From: Myxococcota bacterium
Lineage (GTDB): Bacteria > Myxococcota_A > UBA9160 > UBA6930
Assembly: GCA_028285625.1 (NCBI GenBank)
Contig: JANQOX010000025.1
Location: 580,461 to 644,460, forward strand
Reading direction: 5' to 3'
DNA length: 64,000 nt
The notes beneath the pieces are model-generated. The model was not told the origin of the DNA. It was given only the letters and a program-made list of their open reading frames with translations, and ran no database searches. The position numbers were made by a program, and so were the translations under genes. Shown here one piece after another: positions 47,417 through 55,716 of the stretch (positions are counted from its first letter, which is position 1; each line of letters opens with the position of its first letter).

Positions 47417-48360
47417 TCGTGGCCGCCGGCCTCGGGACGCGGCTGCGTCCGCTGACCGACCTGCTGCCCAAGCCGGCCGTGCCCGTCCGCGGCATCCCGA
47501 TGATCGAGACCACCCTGGCGCTGCTGGCGGCTGCGGGCGCGCGCCACGTGGCGGTGAACCTGCACCACCTGCCCGACCGTTTGCGCCAGGTCGCCGAAGA
47601 CGCCTGCCCAGCCGGTGTGGACCTCCACTTCTCCATGGAGGAGTCGCTGCTGCACACCGGGGGCGCGATCCGCAGGGTCGCCGGCTTCCTCGGCGAGGAG
47701 GAAACCTGCCTGCTGGTCGGAGGCGACATGATCGTCGACCTCGACCTCGCGGGACTCGTCGCCCGCCACCGCCGCTCGGGGCGCGAGGTCACCCTGGCGC
47801 TGCTTCGCCGGCCGGACGGCGCCGGGTCGGCGCATGGCACCATCGGCGTCGATGCCGAGGGCCGGATCTGCCGCGTCGCCGACCGCTGGGACGCCGGGGG
47901 CGAACGCGGCGCGGGCTTCTATACCTGGGTGAACGTGGTCTCACGGTCGGCATTCGCGACCCTTCCGGCGCGCGACGTCTTCAACCACCTCGATGATTGG
48001 TGGGTGCCGCGCGCCATCGCGGCTCCCGGCACGATCGGAGCCGAACTGCTGACCCCGGGCGACCCGGTCGAACGACCGAAGCGCTGCCGGTGGATCCCGG
48101 TGGGCACCCCGGCGGAGTACCTGCGTGCCAACGCGTCACCGCTTCGTCTCTCGTACCTGGACGTGGACGCGCGCGCCGCCGGGCGCGGCGCGCGCCTCGT
48201 CGGCGACTGTGTGGTCGGACCGGGGGCGGTGCTCGGCGCCGGCGCGCACCTGCGCCGGGCCGTCGTCTGGCCCGACGAGCGGGTCCCGGCGGGCTTCGCC
48301 GGAGCGGATGGGGTCTATGCCGGCGGCACCTTCCACGACTTCGGACGGGAGGCCGCATGA
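47404..48360 (+). CDS. MurU-like sugar-1-phosphate nucleotidylyltransferase
   Basis: 318 residues. Nucleotidyltransferase core AMIVAAGLGTRLRPLTDLLPKPAVPV, LHFSMEESLLHTGGAIRR, LLVGGDMIVDLDLAGL, RCRWIPVGTPAEYLRA. A short C-terminal left-handed beta-helix-like extension follows (GRGARLVGDCVVGPGAVLGAGAHLRRAVVW), longer than MurU of Pseudomonas (~223 aa). With the AmgK-like kinase it should make UDP-MurNAc or UDP-GlcNAc from recycled sugar. A GTG with GGAG eight bases upstream is preferred; an ATG at 47413 overlapping the kinase stop also works. Confidence 0.85.
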   Translation: MRAMIVAAGLGTRLRPLTDLLPKPAVPVRGIPMIETTLALLAAAGARHVAVNLHHLPDRLRQVAEDACPAGVDLHFSMEESLLHTGGAIRRVAGFLGEEETCLLVGGDMIVDLDLAGLVARHRRSGREVTLALLRRPDGAGSAHGTIGVDAEGRICRVADRWDAGGERGAGFYTWVNVVSRSAFATLPARDVFNHLDDWWVPRAIAAPGTIGAELLTPGDPVERPKRCRWIPVGTPAEYLRANASPLRLSYLDVDARAAGRGARLVGDCVVGPGAVLGAGAHLRRAVVWPDERVPAGFAGADGVYAGGTFHDFGREAA

Positions 48361-49094
48361 CCGAACTGCTGCTGGTCGGCACGAGCGATGCCTTCGGCTC
48401 GGGCGGACGCAACCAGAGCGCCTACCTGCTGCGCGAAGCGGGCGGTGCCGTCCTCGTCGACTGTGGCGCCACCACCAATGGCGCCCTGGCTCAGCACGGC
48501 GTGGACCGCGACGAGATCGATGCGGTGGTCGTGTCTCATTTTCATGGCGACCACTTTGGCGGCATCCCGCTGCTGCTGAGCGCGGCGCACTACCAGGACC
48601 GCCGCCGGCGCCCGCTCCTCATCGCGGGCCCCCCCGACGTCGAGGCGCGCGTCCGCGCCGTGGCGACGGCCCTCGGGCACCCCATCGACGAGAGCGCGCT
48701 CGGCTTCGCGCTGCGCTTCGTCGAGCTGGCACCGGGCGCGCCCCAAGAGATCGGCCCCCTGCGCGTTCGCGCCTTCGAGACCCGCCATGCACCCGAGTCG
48801 CACCCCCACGGCCTCTCGGTCGAAGCCGGCGCGCGACGCGTCGTCTACAGCGGCGATACCGGCTGGTTCGACGGGCTCGCCGGCCACGTGGCGGGCGCCG
48901 ACCTGTTCCTGTGCGAGTGCACCTTCCCCGACCCGCGCATGCCGCACCATCTGAGCCTCGCCGAACTCGATGCCCGCAGAGACGCCTTCCGCTGTGGCCG
49001 CATGGTGATCACCCACCTCGGCAAGGAGATGCGCGCACTCGATGCCACCGCGGGCTTCGAGCGCGCCGACGACGGAATGAGGATCGTCCTCTAA
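48357..49094 (+). CDS. Metallo-beta-lactamase-fold hydrolase
   Basis: 245 residues. Metal motif VVVSHFHGDHFGGIPLLLS (HxHxDH), further ligands in ETRHAPESHPHGLS, YSGDTGWFDGL (GDT) and ITHLG, as in the RNase Z/PqsE-like group. Third gene after amgK-like and murU-like, with ATGA overlap, so it probably acts in the same pathway, but its substrate is unknown. The last codons (MRIVL-stop) are part of a 25-bp-period duplication. Confidence 0.88.
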   Translation: MTELLLVGTSDAFGSGGRNQSAYLLREAGGAVLVDCGATTNGALAQHGVDRDEIDAVVVSHFHGDHFGGIPLLLSAAHYQDRRRRPLLIAGPPDVEARVRAVATALGHPIDESALGFALRFVELAPGAPQEIGPLRVRAFETRHAPESHPHGLSVEAGARRVVYSGDTGWFDGLAGHVAGADLFLCECTFPDPRMPHHLSLAELDARRDAFRCGRMVITHLGKEMRALDATAGFERADDGMRIVL

Positions 49095-49122
49095 GGGACG
49101 AATGAGGATCGTCCTCTAAGGG
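49075..49122. repeat. 25-bp-period tandem duplication at the end of two convergent genes
   Basis: A 23-nt sequence (GAATGAGGATCGTCCTCTAA plus GGG) is present at 49075-49097 and again at 49100-49122. Each copy holds the hairpin GAGGA-TCG-TCCTC. The first copy contains the hydrolase stop (TAA); the second contains the anmK stop (TAG on the minus strand). Confidence 0.95.
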
Positions 49123-50261
49123 GCGGGAGGCGGCCCGCCCGCGAACTCACCGAGCACGCACGCTTTGCGGGCTCCGGTCGTGCGGGGCAGGTGGTTCGGA
49201 ATGCCGAGGAGCGCGTTGCGGCCCATCAGCGAAAACGCCATGGCCTCGGCGGCGCCGGCGGGCACGCCGGCCGCGTCGAAGGGTTCGGGGTCCGTGCCCA
49301 GCCGCGCGGACAGCTCGCGGCACAGCGCCGGGTTGTGCACGCCGCCGCCGCCGAGCAGCACGCGGCCGGGGGGCGCCAGGAAGCGCTCCACCGCGACCGC
49401 CACGCTCGCGGCGGTAAAGGCGGTCAGGGTGGCGAGCAGATCGTCGAGCGCGCGCCCCTGCGCCTTCCACCCGGCGTACAGCGCCTCGGCCTCGCCGGTC
49501 CCGTAGCGTTCGCGTCCCGTCGACTTGGGCGGCGGCCTGCGCAGGTAGTCGTCGTCGAGAAGGCGGGTGAGCAGGCTTTCATCGACGCGTCCCCGGGCCG
49601 CCCGGGCGCCATCGCGATCCATGCGCTCCGCCCCATCGGTCGCCGCCACCACCACGCCGTCCATCAGGGCGTTGGCCGGCCCGGTATCGAAGGCGATCAC
49701 GTCGTCGGGATCGCCGCCCCGCGGCAGCCACGTGACGTTGCCCATGCCTCCGAGGTTCACGACCAGGGTGTCGGCGTCTTCGCCCGCGAACACCGCGTGA
49801 TGGAAGAACGGCGCCAGCGGCGCGCCCTCGCCCCCGGCGGCCAGGTCCCGGGCGCGAAAATCCGCCACGGTCCGAATGCCGGTTCGCTCTGCGATCACCG
49901 AGGGGTCGCCGATCTGCAGCGTCGCCCGGTGCTCGGGGTGGTGCGCCACCGTCTGCCCGTGGGAGGCCACGGCGGCGACGTCGGCCGGCTCGAGGCGGGC
50001 CGCCTCGATCACGGCCAGCGCCGCCTCTGCGAAGCGCTCGCCGAGCAGCACGTCGAGGCTGGCCAGCTCGCGGAGCGCATCGCCGCCGGGAACCCGGGCC
50101 GCCGCCAGCGCGTGGATCCGCGCCTGGAGATCCGGCGGCAGCGCCGTCTCGCGGTGGGCGAGCAGCGCGAAGGGCCGGGCCCGCGCGTCGTCCGGCCACT
50201 CCACCAGCGCCGCATCCACACCATCGGCCGAGGTGCCCGACATCAGCCCGACGACCTTCAC
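49116..50261 (-). CDS. anmK: Anhydro-N-acetylmuramic acid kinase
   Basis: 381 residues. VVGLMSGTSADGVDAALVEW (phosphate loop), VAAVASHGQTVAHHPEHRATLQIGDPS, TVADFRARDLAAGGEGAPLAPFFHH (catalytic Asp in ADFR), TLVVNLGGMGNVTWL, FDTGPANALMDGVV, and VLLGGGGVHNPALC. It converts 1,6-anhydro-MurNAc, released by lytic transglycosylases, to MurNAc-6-phosphate. Convergent with the amgK-murU-hydrolase genes. The phosphatase MupP that would link AnmK to AmgK is not in this window. GTG start. Confidence 0.96.
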   Translation of the reverse strand: MKVVGLMSGTSADGVDAALVEWPDDARARPFALLAHRETALPPDLQARIHALAAARVPGGDALRELASLDVLLGERFAEAALAVIEAARLEPADVAAVASHGQTVAHHPEHRATLQIGDPSVIAERTGIRTVADFRARDLAAGGEGAPLAPFFHHAVFAGEDADTLVVNLGGMGNVTWLPRGGDPDDVIAFDTGPANALMDGVVVAATDGAERMDRDGARAARGRVDESLLTRLLDDDYLRRPPPKSTGRERYGTGEAEALYAGWKAQGRALDDLLATLTAFTAASVAVAVERFLAPPGRVLLGGGGVHNPALCRELSARLGTDPEPFDAAGVPAGAAEAMAFSLMGRNALLGIPNHLPRTTGARKACVLGEFAGGPPPAP

Positions 50262-50664
50262 GCGCGCGTCCCCTCCCGATCGAGCCCGCTCACCCGGGGG
50301 AGCTTAGGTGCGATCGGCCGTTCTTGGAGGCCCAGAGCCCATGCCCGCGGGGAAACGCGTTGACACCCGGAGGTGCGACCCCGATCATCCTCGCCCGATC
50401 CACCCGGCCGGGTGCCGGCAGGGACGCGCCTCGCTTCCTGTTGGAGCTCGACGAAGGGATCCGTCACTCATCGCACGATGCGACCCCGAGGCCATGGCCG
50501 CTTGCGGTCCGCCGACGACGAGCCCGCCTCGTCACACGGGAAGGTCGGCGAAGAAACGGAGCCCACCTGGTGAAACCACCAGGGATCGAGCCGCCCTCCG
50601 GGCTCGGCCGGGCTCGTCGCCCCCGACAGGGCCGCCTCGGGGTGCCACATCTGCAGGAGGGGCC
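50262..50664. other. Non-coding gap with promoter and hairpin-rich leader
   Basis: 403 bp between the anmK start and the small membrane protein gene. No gene seen. It contains a sigma-70-type promoter at 50360 and two strong hairpins: CCTGGTG-AAAC-CACCAGG (50566-50583) and CGAGCC/GGCTCG (50587-50606). The leader before the next gene would be about 270 nt. Confidence 0.65.
50360..50388 (+). promoter_or_regulatory. Sigma-70 promoter of the glycosyltransferase operon
   Basis: Perfect -35 TTGACA (50360-50365), spacer of 17, -10 GATCAT (four of six matches). Predicted start near 50395. Confidence 0.55.
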
Positions 50665-50937
50665 ATGAACGACAGCTCGCGCACCCAAGGACTGATCATC
50701 TGTGCCGGGGCCGCGATCCTCGGTCTCGTCTTCGCCCTCGGCCTGCTCGCGGGAGCCTGGTGGGCGGTCGCGATCCCCGTGGCCATCCTGCTGGCCTTCG
50801 TGCTGGGCCTGACCTTCTGGGTGGGCTTCACCATCGCCACCGTCCAGGTCGACCCCGAGCCCAGCCCCGACGCAGCACCGAGCAGCGAGGCGGCCGCGAA
50901 GCCTGGAACCGAGACCCCCTCGGGCGACGCGTCCTAG
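50665..50937 (+). CDS. Small two-helix membrane protein
   Basis: 90 residues. Two adjacent hydrophobic helices, GLIICAGAAILGLVFALGLLAG and WWAVAIPVAILLAFVLGLTFWVGF, then a soluble Pro/Ala/Ser-rich tail. AGGAGGGG upstream of the ATG. Three bases before the first glycosyltransferase gene, so co-transcribed. No recognised family. Confidence 0.75.
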   Translation: MNDSSRTQGLIICAGAAILGLVFALGLLAGAWWAVAIPVAILLAFVLGLTFWVGFTIATVQVDPEPSPDAAPSSEAAAKPGTETPSGDAS

Positions 50938-50940
50938 ACC

Positions 50941-52206
50941 ATGCGGATCGCGCTGCTCACGTACCGGGGCAACATGTACTGCGGCGGGCAGGGCATCTAC
51001 GCCGCCTATCTCGCCCGCGAGTGGAAACGCGCCGGGCACGACGTGCACGTGATTGCCGGGCCTCCCCTGCCGGATCTCGAGCCCGACATCCCGCTCCACG
51101 TGATCCACAACGAGAACGTCTTCGGGCTGCCGCTGCGGGACTGGGCATCCGACCCGTCCCACGACGCCCGCCGCCTGCTGAACCCGTTGAACCTCTGGGA
51201 GCTGGGGGTGTCGCGCTTCGGCGTCTTCCCGGAGATGCAGAGCTTCGGGCTCCGGTTGCTGCTGCAATGGCGGCGTCTCCACGCCGAGCACCCGTTCGAC
51301 GTCGTCTTCGACAACCAGTGCCTCAGCTGGGGCCTGCTGGGCATCCAGGCTGCCGGCGTTCCGGTGGTCTCGGTGATCCACCACCCGCTGCACATCGACC
51401 GCGAGGCCGACTTCGCCGTCGACCCCCGGCTCGCGAAGAAGGTCAAGCGCACGCTCTACTTCCCGCTCTTCATGCAGCAGCAGGTCGCCCCGCGACTCGC
51501 ACGCATCGTGACCGTGAGCGAGGCGTCGCGGCGCGAGATCGAGCGCTACTTCGGCATTCCGGAGAAGGAGGTGCCGGTGGTCTACAACGGCACCGACGCC
51601 GACCTCTTCCACCCGGTCCCGGACGTCGCCAAGGAGACCGACCTGATCTTCATCGGGCGCACCGAGGATCGGAAGAAAGGCATCGGGACCCTGCTCGAAG
51701 CGCTGTCGCTGCTGCCCGCGAAGGTGCGGCTCAAGATCGTCGATGGGCGCATCCCCGAAGAGGGCCTCGTCCCCAGGCTGATCCGCAAGTACGGCCTCGA
51801 GAGCCGGGTCGTCATCCAGGACCGCTTCCTCGAGATCGACGAATTGGTTCGCGAGTACAGCACCGGCCGCGTGGCGGTGGTGCCGTCGTTCTTCGAGGGT
51901 TTCGGTTTCCCGGCCAGCGAAGCCATGGCGTGCGGCCTGCCCGTCGTGGCCAACGCAGCGGGGGCGCTGCCCGAGGTGGTCGGCACCGACGGCACGGCCG
52001 GCCTCCTGGTTCCGCCGCGCGACGCCCCGGCCCTGGCCGAGGCGCTGGCCGGCATTCTCGGCGAGCCGGATCGCGCCGAACGCATGGGCCGAGCGGCCCG
52101 GGCGCGTGTGCTGCGGACCTTCCGCTGGCGCGACGCGGCCGACGGCCTGCTCTCGGTCTTCGAGGACACGCTGCGTGCTGCTCACGGTCGATCTCGAGCG
52201 GCTTGA
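50941..52206 (+). CDS. Glycosyltransferase family 4 protein (first of two)
   Basis: 421 residues, GT-B fold. N-terminal ALLTYRGNMYCGGQGIYAAYLAREWKRAGHDVHVIAG, middle VVYNGTDADLF, LIFIGRTEDRKKGIGTLLEAL, and the EX7E region VVPSFFEGFGFPASEAMACGLPVVA. It moves a sugar from a nucleotide-sugar donor to an unknown acceptor. It shares the RGNMxCGGQGIY start with the second glycosyltransferase in this operon, so the two are paralogues. Confidence 0.9.
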   Translation: MRIALLTYRGNMYCGGQGIYAAYLAREWKRAGHDVHVIAGPPLPDLEPDIPLHVIHNENVFGLPLRDWASDPSHDARRLLNPLNLWELGVSRFGVFPEMQSFGLRLLLQWRRLHAEHPFDVVFDNQCLSWGLLGIQAAGVPVVSVIHHPLHIDREADFAVDPRLAKKVKRTLYFPLFMQQQVAPRLARIVTVSEASRREIERYFGIPEKEVPVVYNGTDADLFHPVPDVAKETDLIFIGRTEDRKKGIGTLLEALSLLPAKVRLKIVDGRIPEEGLVPRLIRKYGLESRVVIQDRFLEIDELVREYSTGRVAVVPSFFEGFGFPASEAMACGLPVVANAAGALPEVVGTDGTAGLLVPPRDAPALAEALAGILGEPDRAERMGRAARARVLRTFRWRDAADGLLSVFEDTLRAAHGRSRAA

Positions 52207-52891
52207 CGTCCGGCCGGGCGACCGGCTGTTGGACGCGGGTTGCGGCGAGGGACGGCACTGCTTCGGGGCGCTCGAGCGGGGCGCGTCGGTAGTGGGGCTC
52301 GACCTCGACCTGCCGAGCCTGAGAATGGCGCGCGGTGCCCTGGCCGACCGCGCCGCCGAACTCGACCGCGGGGGGAGCGTGCTGCAGGGCAACGCCTTCG
52401 CCCTGCCCTTCGAGGACGGCACCTTCGACAAGGTGATCTGCGCCGAGGTGATGGAGCACGTCCACGACTACCGCGGCGCCGTGCGTGAGCTCGCGCGGGT
52501 GCTGCGGCCCGGCGGGCGCATCGCGGTGACGATCCCCACCGCCACCAGCGAGCATCTCTACCTGCGCCTGGGCGACGACTACTTCGAGAGCCCGGGAGGC
52601 CACATCCGCATCTTTCGCCCGCGCGATCTGGCGCGCGGGCTGGCGGCCGCGGGGTTCGCCGTCGAGGGGGTGAGCTTCGCCCACGGCCTCCACACCCCCT
52701 ATTGGGTGCTGCGCTCCATCGCCCAGCTGCCCGACGCCGACCGCAGCCGGTTGGTACGCGGCTATCGCTTCATGCTGATCCGCGCGACGGCGTCGCGCGT
52801 CATGGACCGCGTGGAGAAGTGGATCCTCAACTACGTCTGCCCCAAGAGCCTGGTGCTGTACGGGACCAAGCAGGCCGACGCCGCGCCGTGA
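52175..52891 (+). CDS. Class I SAM-dependent methyltransferase
   Basis: 238 residues. SAM motif RLLDAGCGEGRHCFGA, VVGLDLDLPSLRMAR, KVICAEVMEHVHDYRGAVRELARVLRPGGRIAVTIPT (motif II/III of Methyltransf_11), then HIRIFRPRDLARGLAAAGFAVEGVSFAHG. GTG start overlapping the first glycosyltransferase by 32 nt. Sits between the two glycosyltransferases, so it may methylate a glycan or its lipid carrier. Confidence 0.85.
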   Translation: MLLTVDLERLDVRPGDRLLDAGCGEGRHCFGALERGASVVGLDLDLPSLRMARGALADRAAELDRGGSVLQGNAFALPFEDGTFDKVICAEVMEHVHDYRGAVRELARVLRPGGRIAVTIPTATSEHLYLRLGDDYFESPGGHIRIFRPRDLARGLAAAGFAVEGVSFAHGLHTPYWVLRSIAQLPDADRSRLVRGYRFMLIRATASRVMDRVEKWILNYVCPKSLVLYGTKQADAAP

Positions 52892-54144
52892 GTCTGCGCG
52901 TGGCCTTCGTGGCCTACCGCGGCAACATGCAGTGTGGCGGCCAGGGGATCTACCTCTGGTTCCTGGCGCGCGAGCTCGCGCGCATGGGCCACCGCGTGGA
53001 CGTCTTCGTGGGGCCGCCCTACCCCGACCCCATGCCCTTTGCCGGGCGGGTCGAGGAGCTGCCCAACGAGCAGTTCTGGGCCAAGTGGTTCATGCGCGAC
53101 CCCGCGGCCTTCGTCATGCGGCCCGACCCCCTGCGCATCTTCTCTCCGCTCCACTTCTATGAGCTCGCGGCGAGCCGGCTGGGCTTCCTGCCCGAGCCCT
53201 TCGCCTTCAGCCTGCGCGCGTTCTCGGCCCTGGCCCGAAGGCTGCGCGCAGGGGACCGCTACGACGTGGTGCACGACGTGCAGTGCCTCGGCTACGGGCT
53301 GCTCGGTCTCCAGGCGTTGGGCCTGCCGGTGGTGACGACGGTGCACCACCCGCTGTCCGCCGATCGCCGCCTTTCGTTCCTGCGCGACGAGAACCTGGTG
53401 GAGGCGATCGGCACCCAGCAGTTCTACCCGATCGGCATGCAGGCCTTCGTGGCGCGCCGGCTCGCGCGGGTGATCACCTCGAGCGACGCCAGCGGCGAAC
53501 TGATCCGGCAGGACTTCGGCGTCCGCCCCGAGCAGATGACGATGCTCGGCAACGGCCTCGACACCGACCTCTTCTCCCCGGACCCGACCGTGGCGCGCGA
53601 GGACCACCAGTTGCTCTGCGTGGGCCGGGCGTCGGACCCCACCAAGGGCATCCGCGTGCTGATCGCCATGCTCGCCCGGCTTCCCGAGCACGTCCGCCTC
53701 ACGCTGGTCGACCGCGAACAGAGCGAAGCTCGCAAGTGGGCCGAAGAGGCCGGCTGCGGGCACCGCCTGCACGTCACGGGCCGCGTCGAGACCGAAGAGC
53801 TCGTGCGCTTGTATCGCAGTGCGGCCGTCTGCGTGGTGCCTTCGCGCTACGAGGGGTTCGGCCTGCCCGCTGCCGAGGCCATGGCCTGCAGCACGCCGGT
53901 GGTAGCCACCGCGGCGGGCGCGCTGCCGGAGGTGCTGGCCACCGCGGGGGCGACCTGCGTGCCGGTGGGCGACGCCGACGCACTGGCCAAGGCCGTGGTG
54001 TCGCTGCTCGACGACCCCGAGCGCCGTCGCCGATTCGGCGCCGAGGCGCGTCCGCGAATCGTCGACGCCTATGCGTGGCCCCGCGTCGCCGCGCGCACCG
54101 CGGACGTCTATCGCGAGGTCTGCGAGGCGCGAGGGGCCGCCTGA
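52888..54144 (+). CDS. Glycosyltransferase family 4 protein (second of two)
   Basis: 418 residues, GT-B fold. VAFVAYRGNMQCGGQGIYLWFLARELARMGHRVDVFVG at the N-terminus, TMLGNGLDTDLF, LLCVGRASDPTKGIRVLIAML, and VVPSRYEGFGLPAAEAMACSTPVVA. GTG start overlapping the methyltransferase stop (GTGA). Its 3' end overlaps the convergent PEP-CTERM-like gene by 37 nt. Confidence 0.9.
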   Translation: MSLRVAFVAYRGNMQCGGQGIYLWFLARELARMGHRVDVFVGPPYPDPMPFAGRVEELPNEQFWAKWFMRDPAAFVMRPDPLRIFSPLHFYELAASRLGFLPEPFAFSLRAFSALARRLRAGDRYDVVHDVQCLGYGLLGLQALGLPVVTTVHHPLSADRRLSFLRDENLVEAIGTQQFYPIGMQAFVARRLARVITSSDASGELIRQDFGVRPEQMTMLGNGLDTDLFSPDPTVAREDHQLLCVGRASDPTKGIRVLIAMLARLPEHVRLTLVDREQSEARKWAEEAGCGHRLHVTGRVETEELVRLYRSAAVCVVPSRYEGFGLPAAEAMACSTPVVATAAGALPEVLATAGATCVPVGDADALAKAVVSLLDDPERRRRFGAEARPRIVDAYAWPRVAARTADVYREVCEARGAA

Positions 54145-54722
54145 GTCGGCCCCCGCTCTGCCCGGCGGCTGGCCCGGCCGGCGACCAGGGCCCCGAAGGC
54201 CAGGGCGAGACCTGCTGCGGGGCCGGCCTCGGGCACGGGCGTGGAAGACAGCACGATGCTGAACTGCGCGCCGATCGGGTTGCTCGCTGCACCGGCGCCG
54301 AGGAAGTTCGAGAACGCGATGTCGCCCACGGTCGTGAGGCTTCCGGCCAGCGTCAGCGTCTCGCCCGCCACCAGGGGAGTCAGGAAGTCGAGCTGGAGAT
54401 CGTCCGTTCCTGGCGAGTCGTCGTCGACGAGCAGGCGTGAGGCCGAGCGGGCCCCCGAGACCGAGCCCACGACGATGAAGTTGCCGGGGTCCGGGAACTC
54501 GAAGCTCTGGATGGCCGGCGGGAGAAAGTTGAACGACAGCGTGTTGTCGCTGATGCCCGTGACGGCTCCGAGCGCGAGGGTCCCGCCCGTGTCCGTCAGG
54601 GTTACCCGCGTCTTGCTGCCGCCCGCCGCCGGCGAGAAGGTGAAGATGAAGTCGGCCGAGGCGCTGCCGGGCAGCAGCACCAGGAACGGTACGAGCAGGA
54701 GTGCGAAGCGCAACGCGGCCAT
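54108..54722 (-). CDS. Secreted protein with a PEP-CTERM-like C-terminal sorting signal
   Basis: 204 residues. Signal peptide LLLVPFLVLLPGSASA. Beta-rich middle (FIFTFSPAAGGSKTRVTLTDTGG through FSNFLGAGAASNPIGAQFSIVLSS). C-terminus TPVPEAGPAAGLALAFGALVAGRASRRAERG: a VPE(A/P) motif, a hydrophobic stretch and a basic cluster, the layout of a PEP-CTERM exosortase signal, with PEA in place of PEP. A 13-residue tail after the basic cluster is unusual. ATG with GGAGG ten bases upstream. Function unknown; likely a surface or matrix protein. Confidence 0.75.
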   Translation of the reverse strand: MAALRFALLLVPFLVLLPGSASADFIFTFSPAAGGSKTRVTLTDTGGTLALGAVTGISDNTLSFNFLPPAIQSFEFPDPGNFIVVGSVSGARSASRLLVDDDSPGTDDLQLDFLTPLVAGETLTLAGSLTTVGDIAFSNFLGAGAASNPIGAQFSIVLSSTPVPEAGPAAGLALAFGALVAGRASRRAERGPTQAAPRASQTSR

Positions 54723-54839
54723 GCCGAAGCGTCCTCCCGGAGCGCCCCTCCCCCCGTGTAGTGGCACCCGACCCGCGAATGTGTCGGAACGCCTCGATCG
54801 CCGCGCCGCCCTGGCCTCCGGGCCGGGGCCTCGATCGGC

Positions 54840-55619
54840 CTAGAGGGCGCGCGGCCGCCCGGCAAGCAGGACGACGTCCGCCAGCGAGGGCATGCCCCCG
54901 GCGATGTCGTCGGCGGTACGAAGCAGCGAGAAGGCGAGCTTCTCGGGCAGGCGCTGGACCAGCCGCGTCCAGGAGGGCAAGCCCCAGCAAAGCGAGACCC
55001 CGCGCACCGTCTCGAGCTCCAGGTGCTCACCCGCCTGCTCGCGCATCAGGTCGACCTCGTAGCGGGTGAAGTGATCGGCCGGCACGTCGTAGTGGCGGCG
55101 ACCCCGCCGCACGGCCCGACCCAGCCAGCGCTCGCGAAAGCGGTCGCCGGCACGCGCCGCGCGGCAGGCGAGCGACTCGAAGTTGGCGATCGCCAGAACG
55201 ACCCGGCCTCCGGGCCGCACCACCCGCGCCATCTCGGCGATGGCCTGGTCGGGGCGGTCGAAGTGGTCGATGGCGCCCTTGCAAAGCGCCGCGTCGAAGC
55301 TGTCGTCGGCGAAGGGCAGACCATCCGACCAGCCCCGCACCCACTGGGCCTGCGGCCCGTCGGCCTCGGCGCTCTTGAGCCGCGCCCAGGCCGTCATCCG
55401 GGCGGATGGCTCGGCACCCACGACGTGCGCACCCTGGGCTGCCATGGCAAGCGCGTCTTGCCCGAAACCACTGGCCACGTCGAGCACGCGGCGCCCGGGA
55501 CCCGGCCGGGCCAGCGCCAGCGTGAGCGCCGTCATGCGCTCGAAGAGGTGCTCGCTGTCGCGGGTGGTCCCGGTCGGGATCACATCGCTCATGTCCCGGT
55601 CGAGGTCGACGACGCGCAT
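54840..55619 (-). CDS. Class I SAM-dependent methyltransferase
   Basis: 259 residues. RVLDVASGFGQDALAMAAQGAHVVGAEPSARM (SAM motif I and II), GWSDGLPFADDSFDAALCKGAIDHFDRPDQAIAEMARVVRPGGRVVLAIANFESL. The C-terminal part has helices RRGRRHYDVPADHFTRYEVDL. Resembles the Methyltransf_11 group; substrate unknown. It faces the RelE-like gene across 97 nt. Confidence 0.88.
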   Translation of the reverse strand: MRVVDLDRDMSDVIPTGTTRDSEHLFERMTALTLALARPGPGRRVLDVASGFGQDALAMAAQGAHVVGAEPSARMTAWARLKSAEADGPQAQWVRGWSDGLPFADDSFDAALCKGAIDHFDRPDQAIAEMARVVRPGGRVVLAIANFESLACRAARAGDRFRERWLGRAVRRGRRHYDVPADHFTRYEVDLMREQAGEHLELETVRGVSLCWGLPSWTRLVQRLPEKLAFSLLRTADDIAGGMPSLADVVLLAGRPRAL

Positions 55620-55716
55620 GGGGCGAAGACCCTAGCAATTGGGGCCCGAGACGCGGCGTCCGCCACAGCTATGACGACCGACCCGGGTTCGGCCGAATGG
55701 CTATCCTGAAAGGCCG

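Noticed and set aside
50566..50606. tRNA-like fold
   Set aside because: Two hairpins only; no acceptor stem, anticodon arm or CCA end could be built.
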